64,000 nucleotides of DNA from Paucilactobacillus hokkaidonensis JCM 18461 (GCF_000829395.1 NZ_AP014680.1:62001-126000); one strand, 5' to 3'. Numbered from the stretch's first letter, positions 35,336 through 45,316 are shown. A program made the numbers and translations. The notes: a model not told the origin generated them from the letters alone.

Positions 35336-35896
35336 ATGAAAATTGGGCAGCGACTGCAGGATCTGCGACAAAAAAATGGTGCTAGTCAAGAAATGGTTGC
35401 CAACAAGATTCATGTTTCACGCCAAACCATTTCCAACTGGGAAAATGAACACAGCATTCCGGATTTACAGAGTTTATTGTTATTAGCCGATTTATACTCT
35501 ACAACATTGGATGAGTTAGTGAGGGGCGATTTGGATATGCTAGATGCAAAAAAAGTAATCAAACAAATGGTTTGGTACACGGTTGGTTTGCTTGTTTCCG
35601 TAATATTTGTTTATTTAGGTTTTTATTTACTGACATTTGGAAAATATTGGTCAGTGGCATCATATTTAACCGGTTTTGCATTATTTGCATACTTTACGTA
35701 TAAATTTTTTAAACTACAAAAGCAAAAAAATGTATGGACGATTGCAGAAATTAGATATTATATGAAAACGGGAAAGATAAGGAAAAGTAAAAATCGAAAG
35801 AGAAAGGTGATATTTGAATCCCTGTTCGGAGCATTACTGGGAGCAATAATTGGAGTTGTTTTAATGTTCATACTACTGCATTTTATGCGGTTTTAA
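35336..35896 (+). CDS. XRE-family regulator with membrane segments
   Basis: A 186-residue protein: XRE helix-turn-helix in residues 1-60 (NGASQEMVANKIHVSRQTIS, WENEHSIPDLQSLLLLADLY) and then hydrophobic segments (MVWYTVGLLVSVIFVYLGFYLL, YWSVASYLTGFALFAYFTY, LFGALLGAIIGVVLMFILL) with a strongly basic stretch between (KIRKSKNRKRKV). It is similar in layout to the protein at 18136. The ATG at 35336 has GGAGGG seven bases upstream. Probably a membrane-associated regulator; target unknown. Confidence 0.8.
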   Translation: MKIGQRLQDLRQKNGASQEMVANKIHVSRQTISNWENEHSIPDLQSLLLLADLYSTTLDELVRGDLDMLDAKKVIKQMVWYTVGLLVSVIFVYLGFYLLTFGKYWSVASYLTGFALFAYFTYKFFKLQKQKNVWTIAEIRYYMKTGKIRKSKNRKRKVIFESLFGALLGAIIGVVLMFILLHFMRF

Positions 35897-35919
35897 CAAA
35901 AATATTTCCCAGGAAATAG

Positions 35920-36798
35920 CTATAAATTGATTGGTTGTTGCAGTTCATCAATTAGTTTTTCCATCAGTGGGTTAACTTGTGGGCGGTATGCTAATACAAT
36001 ATCAAAATGCGGTTGATTTTTGTCCGTTAGATTGATTGTGTGGACTGATTGGTCATCTTTCAAGGCTAATTCGGTTAAAAAACTAATCCCAACATTTTCA
36101 TGGACCATTCCTTTTAAAACATTAATATCTGGTGTTGTGTATGCAATTTGGGGCTCAAAATGGTTGATTGCCGCGAGTTTGCGAAAGGCAGCTGGATGAA
36201 CGAATCCTTCTTTTAACGTGATGAAGGGTTCTTTTTTTAGTTCCGCAAATTTAATTGCAGTTTGCTGCTGGAGATCGTGTTTCGGACTCACAATAATTTT
36301 AAAATCAGTTTTAGCCAGAGTGATTGTTTTGATTTGTGCCATTTCAATCGGATCAACCGTTCCTAGTAGTGCAACATCAATTTCGCCAGATTGCAGTTGC
36401 TGTTGTAGAGTTGCCGAGCCGGCCTCAAATGTTTGCAAATGTGACATTAAATTTTGTTGAATTAATCGTTTGGCTAGTTGAGGAAAATAATAAGTACCAA
36501 TAATTGGTGGCAGTCCAAAGCGGATCTTTTGTTGTGTCAACGTGACAATATCCGCTTTGGCAGTGACTAACTCTTGTAAGATGGCTTTGGCATGTTCGCC
36601 AAATTCTTGCCCCGCTAATGTTAAGTCAAGCTGGTGATGGGATTGGTCACGAATAAATAATGGGACTCCTAATTCAGCCTCAAGTCGTTTAACAGCATAC
36701 GTAATGGTTGGTTGAGAAACGGCAAAGTGCTGTGCCGTTTTTGTGTAGTTTCGATCTTCGGTTAATTGGACGAAATACTCTAAATCGCGAAAATTCAT
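35920..36798 (-). CDS. mleR: LysR-family regulator of the malolactic genes
   Basis: A 292-residue LysR-type activator. The N-terminal winged helix is typical (MNFRDLEYFVQLTEDRNYTK, AQHFAVSQPTITYAVKRLEA, ELGVPLFIRD), followed by a two-lobed effector domain. It is divergent from the malolactic enzyme gene, exactly the position of MleR in lactic acid bacteria, where it activates mle genes in response to L-malate and low pH. GAGGT precedes the ATG. The assignment as mleR rests on this context plus family. Confidence 0.85.
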   Translation of the reverse strand: MNFRDLEYFVQLTEDRNYTKTAQHFAVSQPTITYAVKRLEAELGVPLFIRDQSHHQLDLTLAGQEFGEHAKAILQELVTAKADIVTLTQQKIRFGLPPIIGTYYFPQLAKRLIQQNLMSHLQTFEAGSATLQQQLQSGEIDVALLGTVDPIEMAQIKTITLAKTDFKIIVSPKHDLQQQTAIKFAELKKEPFITLKEGFVHPAAFRKLAAINHFEPQIAYTTPDINVLKGMVHENVGISFLTELALKDDQSVHTINLTDKNQPHFDIVLAYRPQVNPLMEKLIDELQQPINL

Positions 36799-36913
36799 TT
36801 GTTTACCTCAGGTTTCTCATATAAGTATATTTTATCATAACTAAGCGGTTTGACTATAGTTTTTATCAGGGTTTAGACTGCTCCTTGTATTCAAGAAAGC
36901 GAGGAATGTAATT

Positions 36914-38563
36914 ATGACATCAACACAAATTTTAAATGACCCATTTTTAAATAAAGGAACGGCTTTTACTAAAGCAGAACGCCAAAGTTTACATTTGACT
37001 GGATTGATTCCACCACAGGTACAAACACTAGACCAACAAGTTGAACAAACCTACGCACAAGAACAAAGTAAACCTAATAATTTAGAAAAACGTTTGTTCT
37101 TAATGGAAATTTTTAACACTAACCGAATTTTATACTATAAGTTATTTAGTCAGCATGTAGCAGAGTTTATGCCAATCGTCTATGATCCAACGATTGCAGA
37201 TACGATTGAACACTATTCTTCATTATTCGTTGATCCTCAAAATGCTGCCTTTCTTTCCATCGATGACCCAGATTCAATGAAGGAGACACTAATTAATGCA
37301 GCCGCTGGCCGGGACATTCAATTGATCGTTGTGACCGACGCTGAAGGAATTTTAGGCATTGGTGACTGGGGCACTAATGGTGTTGATATCGCTGTTGGTA
37401 AACTGATGGTTTATACTGCTGCAGCTGGCGTTGATCCGAGTCATGTATTACCTGTCATGTTGGATGCTGGTACTAATAATCAATCATTATTAGATGATCC
37501 ATTGTATTTAGGCAACCATCATGAACGGATTCGTGGTGATCAATACTTTGAATTTGTGGATCAATTTGTCCAAAATGCTGAAGATTTATTCCCCAATATG
37601 TATCTGCATTTTGAGGATTTTGGTCGCGACAATGCAGCTAAGATTTTACAACGTTATCAAAAAGATATTGTCACTTTTAATGATGATATTCAAGGAACTG
37701 GAATTATTACATTAGCCGGTATTTTAGGTGCACTACAAATTTCAAAACAAGAATTGTCAGAACAACGCTACATGAGTTTTGGTGCTGGAACTGCCGGTGC
37801 AGGAATTACTGCACGAATTTTTTCAGAATTAGTTGAACAAGGAATGAGCGAAGAAGAAGCACGTAAACATTTTTACATGGTCGACAAGCAAGGAATGTTG
37901 TTTGACGATGATCCAACATTAACACCGGAACAAAAACCATTCGCACGGCAACGATCAGAATTTGATAATCCTGATGAGTTAACTAATTTATTGGCAGCTG
38001 TTAAGGCAGTTCATCCAACAATTTTAGTTGGAACATCTACACAACCAGGAACCTTCACTGAAGATGTTATTAAAGAAATGGCTGCTCACACGCAGCGTCC
38101 AATCATCTTCCCACTATCAAATCCGACTAAATTAGCTGAAGCTAAGGCGCAAGATTTGATTGAATGGACGAACGGACAAGCACTAGTTGCTACTGGGATT
38201 CCTGCGAAGGATGTTGTTTACAATGGTGTCACTTACCAAATTGGACAAGCGAACAATGCATTAGTCTACCCAGGTCTAGGTTTAGGAACATTGGCAGCTA
38301 AAGCAACCGTCCTAAATGATGAGATGATTTCTAAAGCAGCTCATTCACTTGGTGGCATTGTCGATGCAAGCCAACCAGGAGCAGCAGTCCTACCTCCTGT
38401 CACCAAGTTAGCCGATTTCTCGCAAACAGTTGCTCAGGCAGTAGCTGCTAGTGCAATTGAACAGGGGATTAGCAGAGTTGAAACTAAGGATGCTGCTACC
38501 GCAGTCAATGCAATCAAGTGGGAACCAAAATATACATCAATATCAGATCATCAGATCAGTTAG
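36914..38563 (+). CDS. mleA: Malolactic enzyme
   Basis: A 549-residue enzyme that decarboxylates L-malate to L-lactate and CO2 using NAD and Mn2+, without releasing pyruvate. Blocks: [111 protein letters not shown] and the NAD fold [15 protein letters not shown]. It has the length and sequence texture of the malolactic rather than malic enzymes. Followed by a permease gene 38 bases downstream. Together they give acid resistance and a proton motive force through malate/lactate exchange. GAGGA precedes the ATG. Confidence 0.95.
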   Translation: MTSTQILNDPFLNKGTAFTKAERQSLHLTGLIPPQVQTLDQQVEQTYAQEQSKPNNLEKRLFLMEIFNTNRILYYKLFSQHVAEFMPIVYDPTIADTIEHYSSLFVDPQNAAFLSIDDPDSMKETLINAAAGRDIQLIVVTDAEGILGIGDWGTNGVDIAVGKLMVYTAAAGVDPSHVLPVMLDAGTNNQSLLDDPLYLGNHHERIRGDQYFEFVDQFVQNAEDLFPNMYLHFEDFGRDNAAKILQRYQKDIVTFNDDIQGTGIITLAGILGALQISKQELSEQRYMSFGAGTAGAGITARIFSELVEQGMSEEEARKHFYMVDKQGMLFDDDPTLTPEQKPFARQRSEFDNPDELTNLLAAVKAVHPTILVGTSTQPGTFTEDVIKEMAAHTQRPIIFPLSNPTKLAEAKAQDLIEWTNGQALVATGIPAKDVVYNGVTYQIGQANNALVYPGLGLGTLAAKATVLNDEMISKAAHSLGGIVDASQPGAAVLPPVTKLADFSQTVAQAVAASAIEQGISRVETKDAATAVNAIKWEPKYTSISDHQIS

Positions 38564-38601
38564 CTGATTAATTTAATTATTATTAGACAGGGAGTGTTTT
38601 C

Positions 38602-39558
38602 ATGACTGCTTTTATCACTTCGGTGGAGAGCGTGGTTGAGATTATTTTGGTAATCGCGTTGGGTTATTATTTACGCCAACGTGGGAAGTTCGATGATCAT
38701 TTTAAGGGTAGTATTTCATTTTTAATCATGAATATTGCGCTACCAGCCTCAATTTTTGTTTCCGTTCTTAAATATTTAACACGCGACAAATTAGTTGAGC
38801 TATCAGGCGGATTATTATATGCCTTTATCAGTTTTGCAATCGGATATTTAGTTGCGTGGCTACTAAGTAAACTATTACGAGTCCGGGTTGGACGCCGTGG
38901 TACGTTTATCAATATGTTTGTTAATGCAAATACTATTTTTATTGGTTTACCACTGAATATGGCATTGTTCGGCGTAAAGAGTATGCCTTACTTTCTGATT
39001 TACTATGTAATGAACACTGTTTCGACTTGGGCAGTAGGAGTATTTTTCATCTCTAATGATGATCCGACGAAAGAAAAGGGTACTAAACAGCCATTTAATT
39101 GGAAGAAACTATTGCCAGCTCCATTACTCGGATTTTTAGTTGCTTTGGTGTTCTTATTACTAGCAATTCCAATCCCAGGTTGGATTAATTCAACTTTAAG
39201 TATGGTTGGTAATATTGTGACGCCCATGTCATTGATTTACATCGGAATTGTTTTATCAGATGCTGGTTTAAAATCAATCCACTTTGATAAGGATACGATT
39301 GGCGCATTGGCTGGACGATTCATTATTGCACCAGCAATCATGGTTTCTGTGATTTTGATCAGTGGTCATATTGGTAATGTGATGCCATCACTAGAATCAA
39401 GCACATTGATTATCCAATCAGCTGCACCCGGTTTGGCTGTACTGCCAATTTTGGCAGGTCAATCACACGGGGATGTTGAGTATGCAACCAATGTAGTTAC
39501 CACAAGTACGGTATTGTTCGTGGTTGTTGTGCCAATTTTGATGGCAATCATTAGTTAA
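38602..39558 (+). CDS. mleP: Malate permease (AEC family)
   Basis: A 318-residue protein with about ten membrane helices of the auxin efflux carrier family, the usual malate carrier beside malolactic enzyme. Recognised blocks: ILVIALGYYLRQRGKFDDHF, FLIMNIALPASIFVSVLKY, FVNANTIFIGLPLNMALFG and SAAPGLAVLPILAGQSHGDV. It brings in L-malate (monoanion) or exchanges it with lactate. Second gene of the mleA operon, ended by a hairpin. Confidence 0.9.
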   Translation: MTAFITSVESVVEIILVIALGYYLRQRGKFDDHFKGSISFLIMNIALPASIFVSVLKYLTRDKLVELSGGLLYAFISFAIGYLVAWLLSKLLRVRVGRRGTFINMFVNANTIFIGLPLNMALFGVKSMPYFLIYYVMNTVSTWAVGVFFISNDDPTKEKGTKQPFNWKKLLPAPLLGFLVALVFLLLAIPIPGWINSTLSMVGNIVTPMSLIYIGIVLSDAGLKSIHFDKDTIGALAGRFIIAPAIMVSVILISGHIGNVMPSLESSTLIIQSAAPGLAVLPILAGQSHGDVEYATNVVTTSTVLFVVVVPILMAIIS

Positions 39559-39591
39559 TCTAGATACTATGAAACAAATAAGATTCGTGAG

Positions 39592-39632
39592 AACTCCTTA
39601 GGATTAGATTAAAAATCTAATTTTGAGGAGTT
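39592..39632 (+). terminator. Terminator of the mle operon
   Basis: Stem aactcct ... attaga / tctaat ... aggagtt with internal mismatches, followed by six T. Confidence 0.7.
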
Positions 39633-39697
39633 TTTTAGGTTGTACAAAAAAACACGGCACTATATACTTTGAATAGGCTTTCATTTTAGGAGTGTGT

Positions 39698-40876
39698 ATG
39701 GCAACTTTACTGTTAATTATTATTTATATTGCCTTTATTGGCTTAGGAATTCCTGATTCTTTGTTTGGTGCTGCTTGGCCGGCGATCTATCACGAATTCA
39801 ATTTACCATTATCTGCTGCCAATTACGTCACGCTGTTAATTTCGGGTGGCACAATTGTTTCCAGTCTAATCAGTGCTTGGGTGATAAATCATTTTGGAAC
39901 TGGTAAAGTGACAGCATTTAGTACCGGGCTAACCGCAACTGCATTATTAGGTTTTTCAATGTCTAGTAGCATTTGGTGGTTATGCTTGTTTGCAATTCCG
40001 CTAGGCTTAGGTGCTGGTGCGATTGATACGGCATTAAATAACTATGTGGCGTTGCATTATCAAGCAAGTCAAATGAGCTTTTTACATTGTTTTTATGGTA
40101 TTGGTGTTTCGCTTAGTCCGTATTTGATGGCCCACGCGTTGGCACAAAACAATGCATGGCGTAATGGTTATCGTATGGCGTTTTATTTACAGCTTGGAAT
40201 TACTATTCTGTTGATTGTGACGTTACCGCTATGGCAAAAAGTACACGCCAAACACGAATATACTGCTGGTAAATCGACGACGTTAAGTTTTAAATCAATT
40301 ATTAAAGTGCCAGGAGTGCAATGGGTATGGATAATTTTTCTAGGAACCTGCGCCATTGAGTTTACTTGTGGTATCTGGGGAGCCACTTTTTTAGTTAATA
40401 CGCGCGAAATGGTGGCGTCAAGTGCGGCACAGATAGTAACCCTTTACTATCTTGGAATCATGATCGGGCGCCTTGTTTCGGGAATCGTTGCCAGCCGAGT
40501 AACTAGTTGGCATATTATTTTCGGTGGCCAGTTGATTTTACTATTGGGAATTGGCATGTTGTTATTACCATTGTCAGTTGTACTGGCGGGGACTGGGTTA
40601 TTTTTAATCGGATTCGGTAATAGTACTGTTTTTCCCAATTTGATTTTTTTGACGCCTCAAAATTTTGGCGTAGATATTTCGCAATCAATTATGGGAACTC
40701 AAATGGCGGCTTCATATGTGGGCACGATGTTAATGCCAGCATTGTTTGGCTTATTGGCACAGAAATTGGGTTCCGGCACGCTACCGTATTTTATATTAAT
40801 AATGTATTTTGTTATGATCACAGCGACGGTTGCACTAGTTAGAAATTTACAAAAACGCGGTAAATATAATTCATAA
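39698..40876 (+). CDS. MFS transporter (FucP/YfkF-like 12-TM)
   Basis: A 392-residue protein with 12 helices: AFIGLGIPDSLFGAAWPAIY in helix 1, IPLGLGAGAIDTALNNYVAL in helix 4, and HCFYGIGVSLSPYLMAHAL in helix 5 are reminiscent of the FucP-type sugar permeases. The neighbour downstream is a ROK sugar kinase, 36 bases away, which supports sugar uptake followed by phosphorylation. The ATG at 39698 is used: a GTG two codons earlier lies in the AGGAG site. Confidence 0.78.
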   Translation: MATLLLIIIYIAFIGLGIPDSLFGAAWPAIYHEFNLPLSAANYVTLLISGGTIVSSLISAWVINHFGTGKVTAFSTGLTATALLGFSMSSSIWWLCLFAIPLGLGAGAIDTALNNYVALHYQASQMSFLHCFYGIGVSLSPYLMAHALAQNNAWRNGYRMAFYLQLGITILLIVTLPLWQKVHAKHEYTAGKSTTLSFKSIIKVPGVQWVWIIFLGTCAIEFTCGIWGATFLVNTREMVASSAAQIVTLYYLGIMIGRLVSGIVASRVTSWHIIFGGQLILLLGIGMLLLPLSVVLAGTGLFLIGFGNSTVFPNLIFLTPQNFGVDISQSIMGTQMAASYVGTMLMPALFGLLAQKLGSGTLPYFILIMYFVMITATVALVRNLQKRGKYNS

Positions 40877-40891
40877 GTTTCACGTGGAACA
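40876..40891. other. parS-like palindrome (weaker)
   Basis: AGTTTCACGTGGAACA, 14 of 16 to the parS consensus, between the MFS and ROK genes. Confidence 0.35.
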
Positions 40892-40912
40892 ACAGAAGAA
40901 AGGGTGGGCTAG

Positions 40913-41887
40913 ATGTTCATTGGAATTGATCTTGGCGGTACAAATATTAAGGTGGGTTTGTTTGATGATCAATTACAGCACGTTGATGAACTATGGCGAG
41001 CAACGCAATCTGAATTGAATTCAGCGACGGTGATTAGTAATATGATCGCGACGGTCCAGGATTTATTGGTACAAAATCAGATACAAGCATCAACAATACA
41101 GGCAATTGGAATTGGTGTTCCTGGTTTGCTGGATATTGATGCAGGAGTATCTAAATTTTCGCCCAATTTTATGAATTGGCAGGATGTGCCGATTAAAGAA
41201 ATTTTTGAAAATCAGTTTCATGTTCCGGTCTTTATTGATAATGATGTTCGAGTAAATCTATATGGTGAATGGCAGTTTGGCGCTGGAGTTGGACAACAAA
41301 ATTTGTTAATGGTGACATTGGGCACGGGATTAGGCTCAGGTGTTGTCATGGATGGACGTGTTTTATATGGCGCGACCGCTAGTGCCGGTGAGTTGGGACA
41401 TATGAACATGTATCGACACGGCCGGCCGTGTGCTTGCGGTAGTACTGGCTGTTTAGGGCGCTATGTTTCCGCGCGTGGAATTGTTAAAACGGCCCAGGAA
41501 AAGTTGGCTAGCGGGACAACAAGTATACTGACAGATTGGACACATGATGATCCAAGTAAAATCACCGCTAAAATGTTATCGCAAGCTGACGAGCAACACG
41601 ATCAACTAGCTCACACTGTGTGGCAAGAAACCGGTGCCTTACTTGGCTACGGCTTAGCGAATGCCATTAATTTATATAATCCAGCCATGATTATTATTGG
41701 TGGCGGTGTTGCCAACGCGGGGGAACGATTATTCACCCCCACAAAGCAGGTCGTTCAAGCTCATGGATTAAAGATTGCAGTTGCGGCCTGCCAGATTGTG
41801 ACCGCCAAGTTAGGTGATCGTGCGGGAATGGTTGGGGCCGCGATTATGGCGCAGCGACGTAAATTAAAAAATAGCAACACGGTGTAA
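40913..41887 (+). CDS. ROK-family sugar kinase (glucokinase-like)
   Basis: A 324-residue ATP-dependent kinase. N-terminal phosphate-binding loop GIDLGGTNIKVGLFD, substrate region SAGELGHMNMYRHGRPCACGSTGCLGRY containing the CxCGxxGC zinc site and the ExGH catalytic neighbourhood, and VTLGTGLGSGVVMDG. Lacks an N-terminal helix-turn-helix, so it is a kinase, not a ROK repressor. It likely phosphorylates glucose or a related sugar. The adjacent MFS gene suggests a sugar uptake pair. Confidence 0.88.
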   Translation: MFIGIDLGGTNIKVGLFDDQLQHVDELWRATQSELNSATVISNMIATVQDLLVQNQIQASTIQAIGIGVPGLLDIDAGVSKFSPNFMNWQDVPIKEIFENQFHVPVFIDNDVRVNLYGEWQFGAGVGQQNLLMVTLGTGLGSGVVMDGRVLYGATASAGELGHMNMYRHGRPCACGSTGCLGRYVSARGIVKTAQEKLASGTTSILTDWTHDDPSKITAKMLSQADEQHDQLAHTVWQETGALLGYGLANAINLYNPAMIIIGGGVANAGERLFTPTKQVVQAHGLKIAVAACQIVTAKLGDRAGMVGAAIMAQRRKLKNSNTV

Positions 41888-41955
41888 ATTAATTTTATTA
41901 GCGATAACCGCGGTGTATCGGCACTTAAATAAGTTGCCATAGGAAACCATTATTA

Positions 41956-41984
41956 TGGACTTTAAATATCTAACGGACTATAAT
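41956..41984 (+). promoter_or_regulatory. Promoter of the oleate hydratase gene
   Basis: TGGACT (41956-41961), 17-base spacer, perfect TATAAT (41979-41984), 43 bases before the ATG. Confidence 0.65.
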
Positions 41985-42026
41985 CAGTGGTGAAATCGAT
42001 TACAATCAAATCCGGAGGTGCACGAT

Positions 42027-43721
42027 ATGACAAAAAGTAAAGCAATTATGATCGGTGCTGGACTATCCAACATGGCTGCAGCGGTGTACTTGATTCAAGA
42101 AGGACACTGGCAAGGTGATGCAATCACTTTTTATTCGTTAGATGATCACGGATCCAATGACGGTGCTCCCACTGATACGACTACGAATGAGTACTGGAAC
42201 AAAAATCATCCAATGGAAAATACTAAGGGCTACGTTGCTCGTGGTGGTCGGATGTTGAATTATCGAACCTATGTTGACTTAATGGACTTATTGGATCGCA
42301 TTCCATCAACCACTGAGCCGGGGATGACGGCTGCAGAGGATACACGCGATTTTGATAGTCATCACCGTACTTTTGATAAGGCCCGGTTGTTGCAAGGTGG
42401 TAAAGGCATCATTAATGGTGGTCATTTAGGCCTGAATAATAAGGATCGCATGGCGCTCAGCAAGCTGGTATTAATGCCCGATTCACAAGAAGAAAAGTTA
42501 GATAATATTACGATTGCTGAGTATTTTAAAAATACACCGCATATTTTCCAAACTAATTTTTGGTATATGTGGGAAACCACGTTTGCTTTTCGGACTCGTA
42601 GTTCAGTCCAGGAGTTGCGCCGGTATATGCACCAAATGATTTATGAATTTACGCAAATTGAACATTTAGTCGGGGTTAATCGAACCCGCTATAATCAATA
42701 TGAAAGTATCATGTTGCCGTTGATTAATTATTTGAAGGATCAGGGATGCAAGATTATTTTGAATCGCCGCGTGACGGATTGGGAATTCAAAGAAACCACG
42801 ATGCAAGATGAAATTACCGTCACAGGTCTGCAAATGGAAAATACTGAAACTGGCGAGACTGAAACTGTACCGGTTGATGCTGATACGGCAGTGATGTTTA
42901 CCAACGGTTCAATCACTGATTCAGCGACAATGGGTGATTACAATACGCCGGCACCAGAAAATATGGACTATGGGGCCGCATCTGGATTGTGGAAGAAAGC
43001 AACTGAACGTTTCTATAATTTGGGTAATCCAGATAAGTTCTTTGCAGATCGGGATGCCAGCGAGTGGGTCAGCTTCACATTGACTACAAAAGATCATTTG
43101 TTGCTAAATGAAATTTCGAGAATTACAACCCAAGTGCCTGGGAATGCATTAAATTCATTTATTTCAACGAAGCCACTTACCGATTTAGGCTATGAAGATG
43201 TGAATATGTCGATTGTGGTGCATCATCAGCCACATTTTACTACGCAAAAACCAAATGAATCGGTTATCTGGGGGTACTTCCTATATCCACGTCGAACAGG
43301 TGAGTTTGTCAATAAACAATATATCAAGATGACGGGTAAGGAAATGCTGCAGGAACTGATTGGACAGTTAGCTAAGGTTGATCCAGGTCCCAATAATATT
43401 CAGGATAAGGCTAAAGAAATTTTTGACAGTGTCATTAATAATATTCCAATTTATATGCCATATGCATCGGCATTGTTCAATAACCGAGCTAAGACAGATC
43501 GGCCGGAGGTAATTCCAGCTCATTCAACTAACCTAGCATTTACGGGTGAGTTCGTGGAACAACCATACCAAATGGTCTTCACGGAACAAAGCGCAACCCG
43601 TTCAGGTGAAATAGCAGCCTTCCACTTTGCGGGTGTGCCAATGGAGAAGCTGGTTAAAAACCCAAGATTTGATAAGGATCCGAAGGTGCTGGCTAGGGCA
43701 ACTAAGAAGATGTTTGAATAG
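42027..43721 (+). CDS. ohyA: Oleate hydratase
   Basis: A 564-residue FAD-dependent hydratase of the myosin-cross-reactive-antigen family, converting oleic and linoleic acids to 10-hydroxy fatty acids, often for detoxification. The N-terminal Rossmann motif AIMIGAGLSNMAAAVYLIQE is followed by GYVARGGRMLNYRTYVDLMD, the FAD-contact and conserved region, and FWYMWETTFAFRTRSSVQEL, a strongly conserved block. GVNRTRYNQYESIMLPLINY is also typical. The GTG at 42018 overlaps the GGAGGTG site, so ATG 42027 is the start. A single-gene unit, with a structured repeat following. Confidence 0.93.
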   Translation: MTKSKAIMIGAGLSNMAAAVYLIQEGHWQGDAITFYSLDDHGSNDGAPTDTTTNEYWNKNHPMENTKGYVARGGRMLNYRTYVDLMDLLDRIPSTTEPGMTAAEDTRDFDSHHRTFDKARLLQGGKGIINGGHLGLNNKDRMALSKLVLMPDSQEEKLDNITIAEYFKNTPHIFQTNFWYMWETTFAFRTRSSVQELRRYMHQMIYEFTQIEHLVGVNRTRYNQYESIMLPLINYLKDQGCKIILNRRVTDWEFKETTMQDEITVTGLQMENTETGETETVPVDADTAVMFTNGSITDSATMGDYNTPAPENMDYGAASGLWKKATERFYNLGNPDKFFADRDASEWVSFTLTTKDHLLLNEISRITTQVPGNALNSFISTKPLTDLGYEDVNMSIVVHHQPHFTTQKPNESVIWGYFLYPRRTGEFVNKQYIKMTGKEMLQELIGQLAKVDPGPNNIQDKAKEIFDSVINNIPIYMPYASALFNNRAKTDRPEVIPAHSTNLAFTGEFVEQPYQMVFTEQSATRSGEIAAFHFAGVPMEKLVKNPRFDKDPKVLARATKKMFE

Positions 43722-43729
43722 TGTGTGGA

Positions 43730-43830
43730 GAAAGCCGGTTATGCACTGAGGATTAACATAAAATATGGCATGATCCACGGTCTTTGTGGATCGTGCCATA
43801 TTTTGGGTTAACCGGAAGTACATGGCTTTC
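43730..43830 (+). repeat. Structured intergenic repeat, family B, copy 1
   Basis: Outer stem gaaagcc / ggctttc with atgcact / agtacat, then a long inner stem of about 28 bp running from ggattaaca to gatccac and back through gtggatcgtgccatatttt to ggttaacc, capped by the loop ggtcttt. A trailer gatctaatcaataaaaata follows. It lies after the oleate hydratase gene and before the SDR gene and may act as terminator-like structure. Copies at 44682, 44809 and 44905. Confidence 0.75.
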
Positions 43831-43932
43831 GGAGCCGATCTAATCAATAAAAATAAAAAGATGAATAATTTGAAACCAGTTAGTGAACTATGGCACAATA
43901 TACCTAACAATTAAGAAAAGAGGAAATTATCA

Positions 43933-44682
43933 ATGGCAGATCGTTTAAAAAACAAAGTAGCAATCATCACAGGTGGAGTAGCTGGAATCGGCTTAGGAAT
44001 CGCAGAATGCTATGTACGCGAAGGTGCCAAGGTAGTGATCACGGCGAACCATAACGTAGATGGTGGAAAACAAGCAGTTGCTAAATTTGGTGACGAGAAA
44101 GCATTATTTGTGCAACAAGATGTCGCAGTTGAAGCTGACTGGGATAAGGTGATCAAAGAAACAGTTGCCAAATTTGGTAAGGTTGATATCGTGGTTAACA
44201 ATGCCGGAATCGGTGGTGGCAGTGCACCAATCGAATCGATGAGCTTGGATAATTGGAATAAAACGATGGGAGTTAACTTAACCGGTAACTTCCTTGGGAT
44301 TAAAGCGGCTATTAATGCCATGAAAGAAACTAACGGCGGCAATGGTTCAATTATCAACGTTTCATCGGTAGCGGGTTTAGTGGGGCTCCCAATGGCACCA
44401 GACTATTCAGCAACTAAGGGTGGTACCAGAATGTTAACCCATGCGGTAGCATTGTCATTGGCCCAACGTAAAATTAATATCCGGGTTAATTCAGTCCATC
44501 CGGGCTGGATTGATACAGATATCGTACCAAAAGAAGCCCGTGAAGCAATCATTTCAACAATTCCAGTCGGTCACATGGGTGAGCCAAGAGATATTGGTGA
44601 AATTTGTGTTTACTTGGGTAGCGATGAGTCTAAGTATGCAAATGGAGCTGAGTTTGTGGTTGACGGTGGAGTTAGGGCGTAA
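43933..44682 (+). CDS. Short-chain dehydrogenase/reductase (R-ADH paralogue)
   Basis: A 249-residue SDR: cofactor loop [17 protein letters not shown] (89-92), Ser145-Tyr158-Lys162 catalytic set, and the same C-terminal EFVVDGG as the R-ADH at 11171. [12 protein letters not shown]-type block is present as [14 protein letters not shown]. The position equivalent to the NADP-selecting Arg is replaced (ITANHN), so NADH preference is possible. Substrate unknown. The start follows AAAAGAGGAAATTATCA. It sits between two family B repeats. Confidence 0.88.
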   Translation: MADRLKNKVAIITGGVAGIGLGIAECYVREGAKVVITANHNVDGGKQAVAKFGDEKALFVQQDVAVEADWDKVIKETVAKFGKVDIVVNNAGIGGGSAPIESMSLDNWNKTMGVNLTGNFLGIKAAINAMKETNGGNGSIINVSSVAGLVGLPMAPDYSATKGGTRMLTHAVALSLAQRKINIRVNSVHPGWIDTDIVPKEAREAIISTIPVGHMGEPRDIGEICVYLGSDESKYANGAEFVVDGGVRA

Positions 44683-44782
44683 AGAGTCGGGTATTCTCCG
44701 AGGATTAACGTAAAACAATACATGATCCACGGTCTTTGTGGGTCATGTATTGTTTTGGGTTAACCGGAAGAGAATGACTCTT
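44682..44782 (+). repeat. Structured intergenic repeat, family B, copy 2
   Basis: Same architecture as copy 1 with a different outer stem: aagagtc / gactctt and attct / agaat in place of gaaagcc / ggctttc and atgcact / agtacat. Both members of each pair have changed together. The inner long stem ends in the same ggtcttt loop and the 3' flank again gives ggttaaccgga. It begins at the stop codon of the SDR gene. Confidence 0.75.
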
Positions 44783-44808
44783 GGAGCCTGTAAAATCAAT
44801 AAAGATAG

Positions 44809-44900
44809 AAAAGCAATCCAGAGTTTTTTGTGGATCGTGCTTTATTTTGGGTTAACTGGAAGAACATGGTTTTCGGAACCGATCTAATCAACAAAAATAG
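44809..44900 (+). repeat. Family B repeat, partial copy 3
   Basis: Retains the 3' half (gtggatcgtg, ttttgggttaactggaag, acatggttttcggaaccgat, then ctaatcaacaaaaata) with a shortened 5' arm aaagcaatcca. Confidence 0.65.
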
Positions 44901-44904
44901 GAAA

Positions 44905-44990
44905 TGATCCACGAATTTTGTAAACCGTCAGTTCTTTTAGGCTAACCGGAATATAGTGATTCTCATAGCCGATCTAATCAATAAAAATAA
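44905..44990 (+). repeat. Family B repeat, decayed copy 4
   Basis: Recognised by gatccacgaattttgt, aggctaaccggaa and the trailer gatctaatcaataaaaata. Stem pairing is weak, suggesting decay. Copies 2-4 are in tandem. Confidence 0.55.
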
Positions 44991-45000
44991 GGACCGATCC

Positions 45001-45029
45001 TTGACATGACCCAGACAAAATCCTACAAT
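45001..45029 (+). promoter_or_regulatory. Promoter of the MetE-like T-box transcript
   Basis: Perfect TTGACA (45001-45006), 17-base spacer, TACAAT (45024-45029); start near 45036. Confidence 0.8.
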
Positions 45030-45036
45030 TACTATT

Positions 45037-45316
45037 GTTTTATAATCAAATTTTAATAATCTTCAAGAAGAAGAGTAGCAGCTAAGCTATCTAAAGAGAG
45101 CTAGATACGGTGAGAAATGGCAATAGTAAAGTTGTGAAGATGAACTTCGAATGATGATAATTGGTCTTAATAAGGCTGATTATCCGGTAGGAACCGTTAT
45201 TTTTCCGGGTATTATCAAGATACCGTTGAGGCACATTTGTATTGTGTAAAAAAAGGGTGGTAAAGCGTTGAAGCGCCCCTTATCTATGATTTCTCATGGA
45301 TAAGGGACGCTTTTTG
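45037..45316 (+). promoter_or_regulatory. T-box leader, methionine specifier (ATG)
   Basis: Stem I begins gaagaagagta, contains AAGAGAG and closes with gtGAAGATGAacttc; the specifier ATG is at 45140-45142. The T-box sequence AGGGTGGTAAAGCG is at 45254-45267. The terminator is a hairpin from 45271 to 45314 (agcg-cccttatc ... gataaggg-cgct) followed by five T. The downstream gene is a methionine-synthase-type protein, which agrees with methionine sensing: uncharged tRNA-Met would stabilise the antiterminator. Confidence 0.92.

Noticed and set aside
44682-44990. Tandem repeats as a CRISPR array
   Set aside because: Units are imperfect palindromes of unequal length with no unique spacers and no cas genes nearby.
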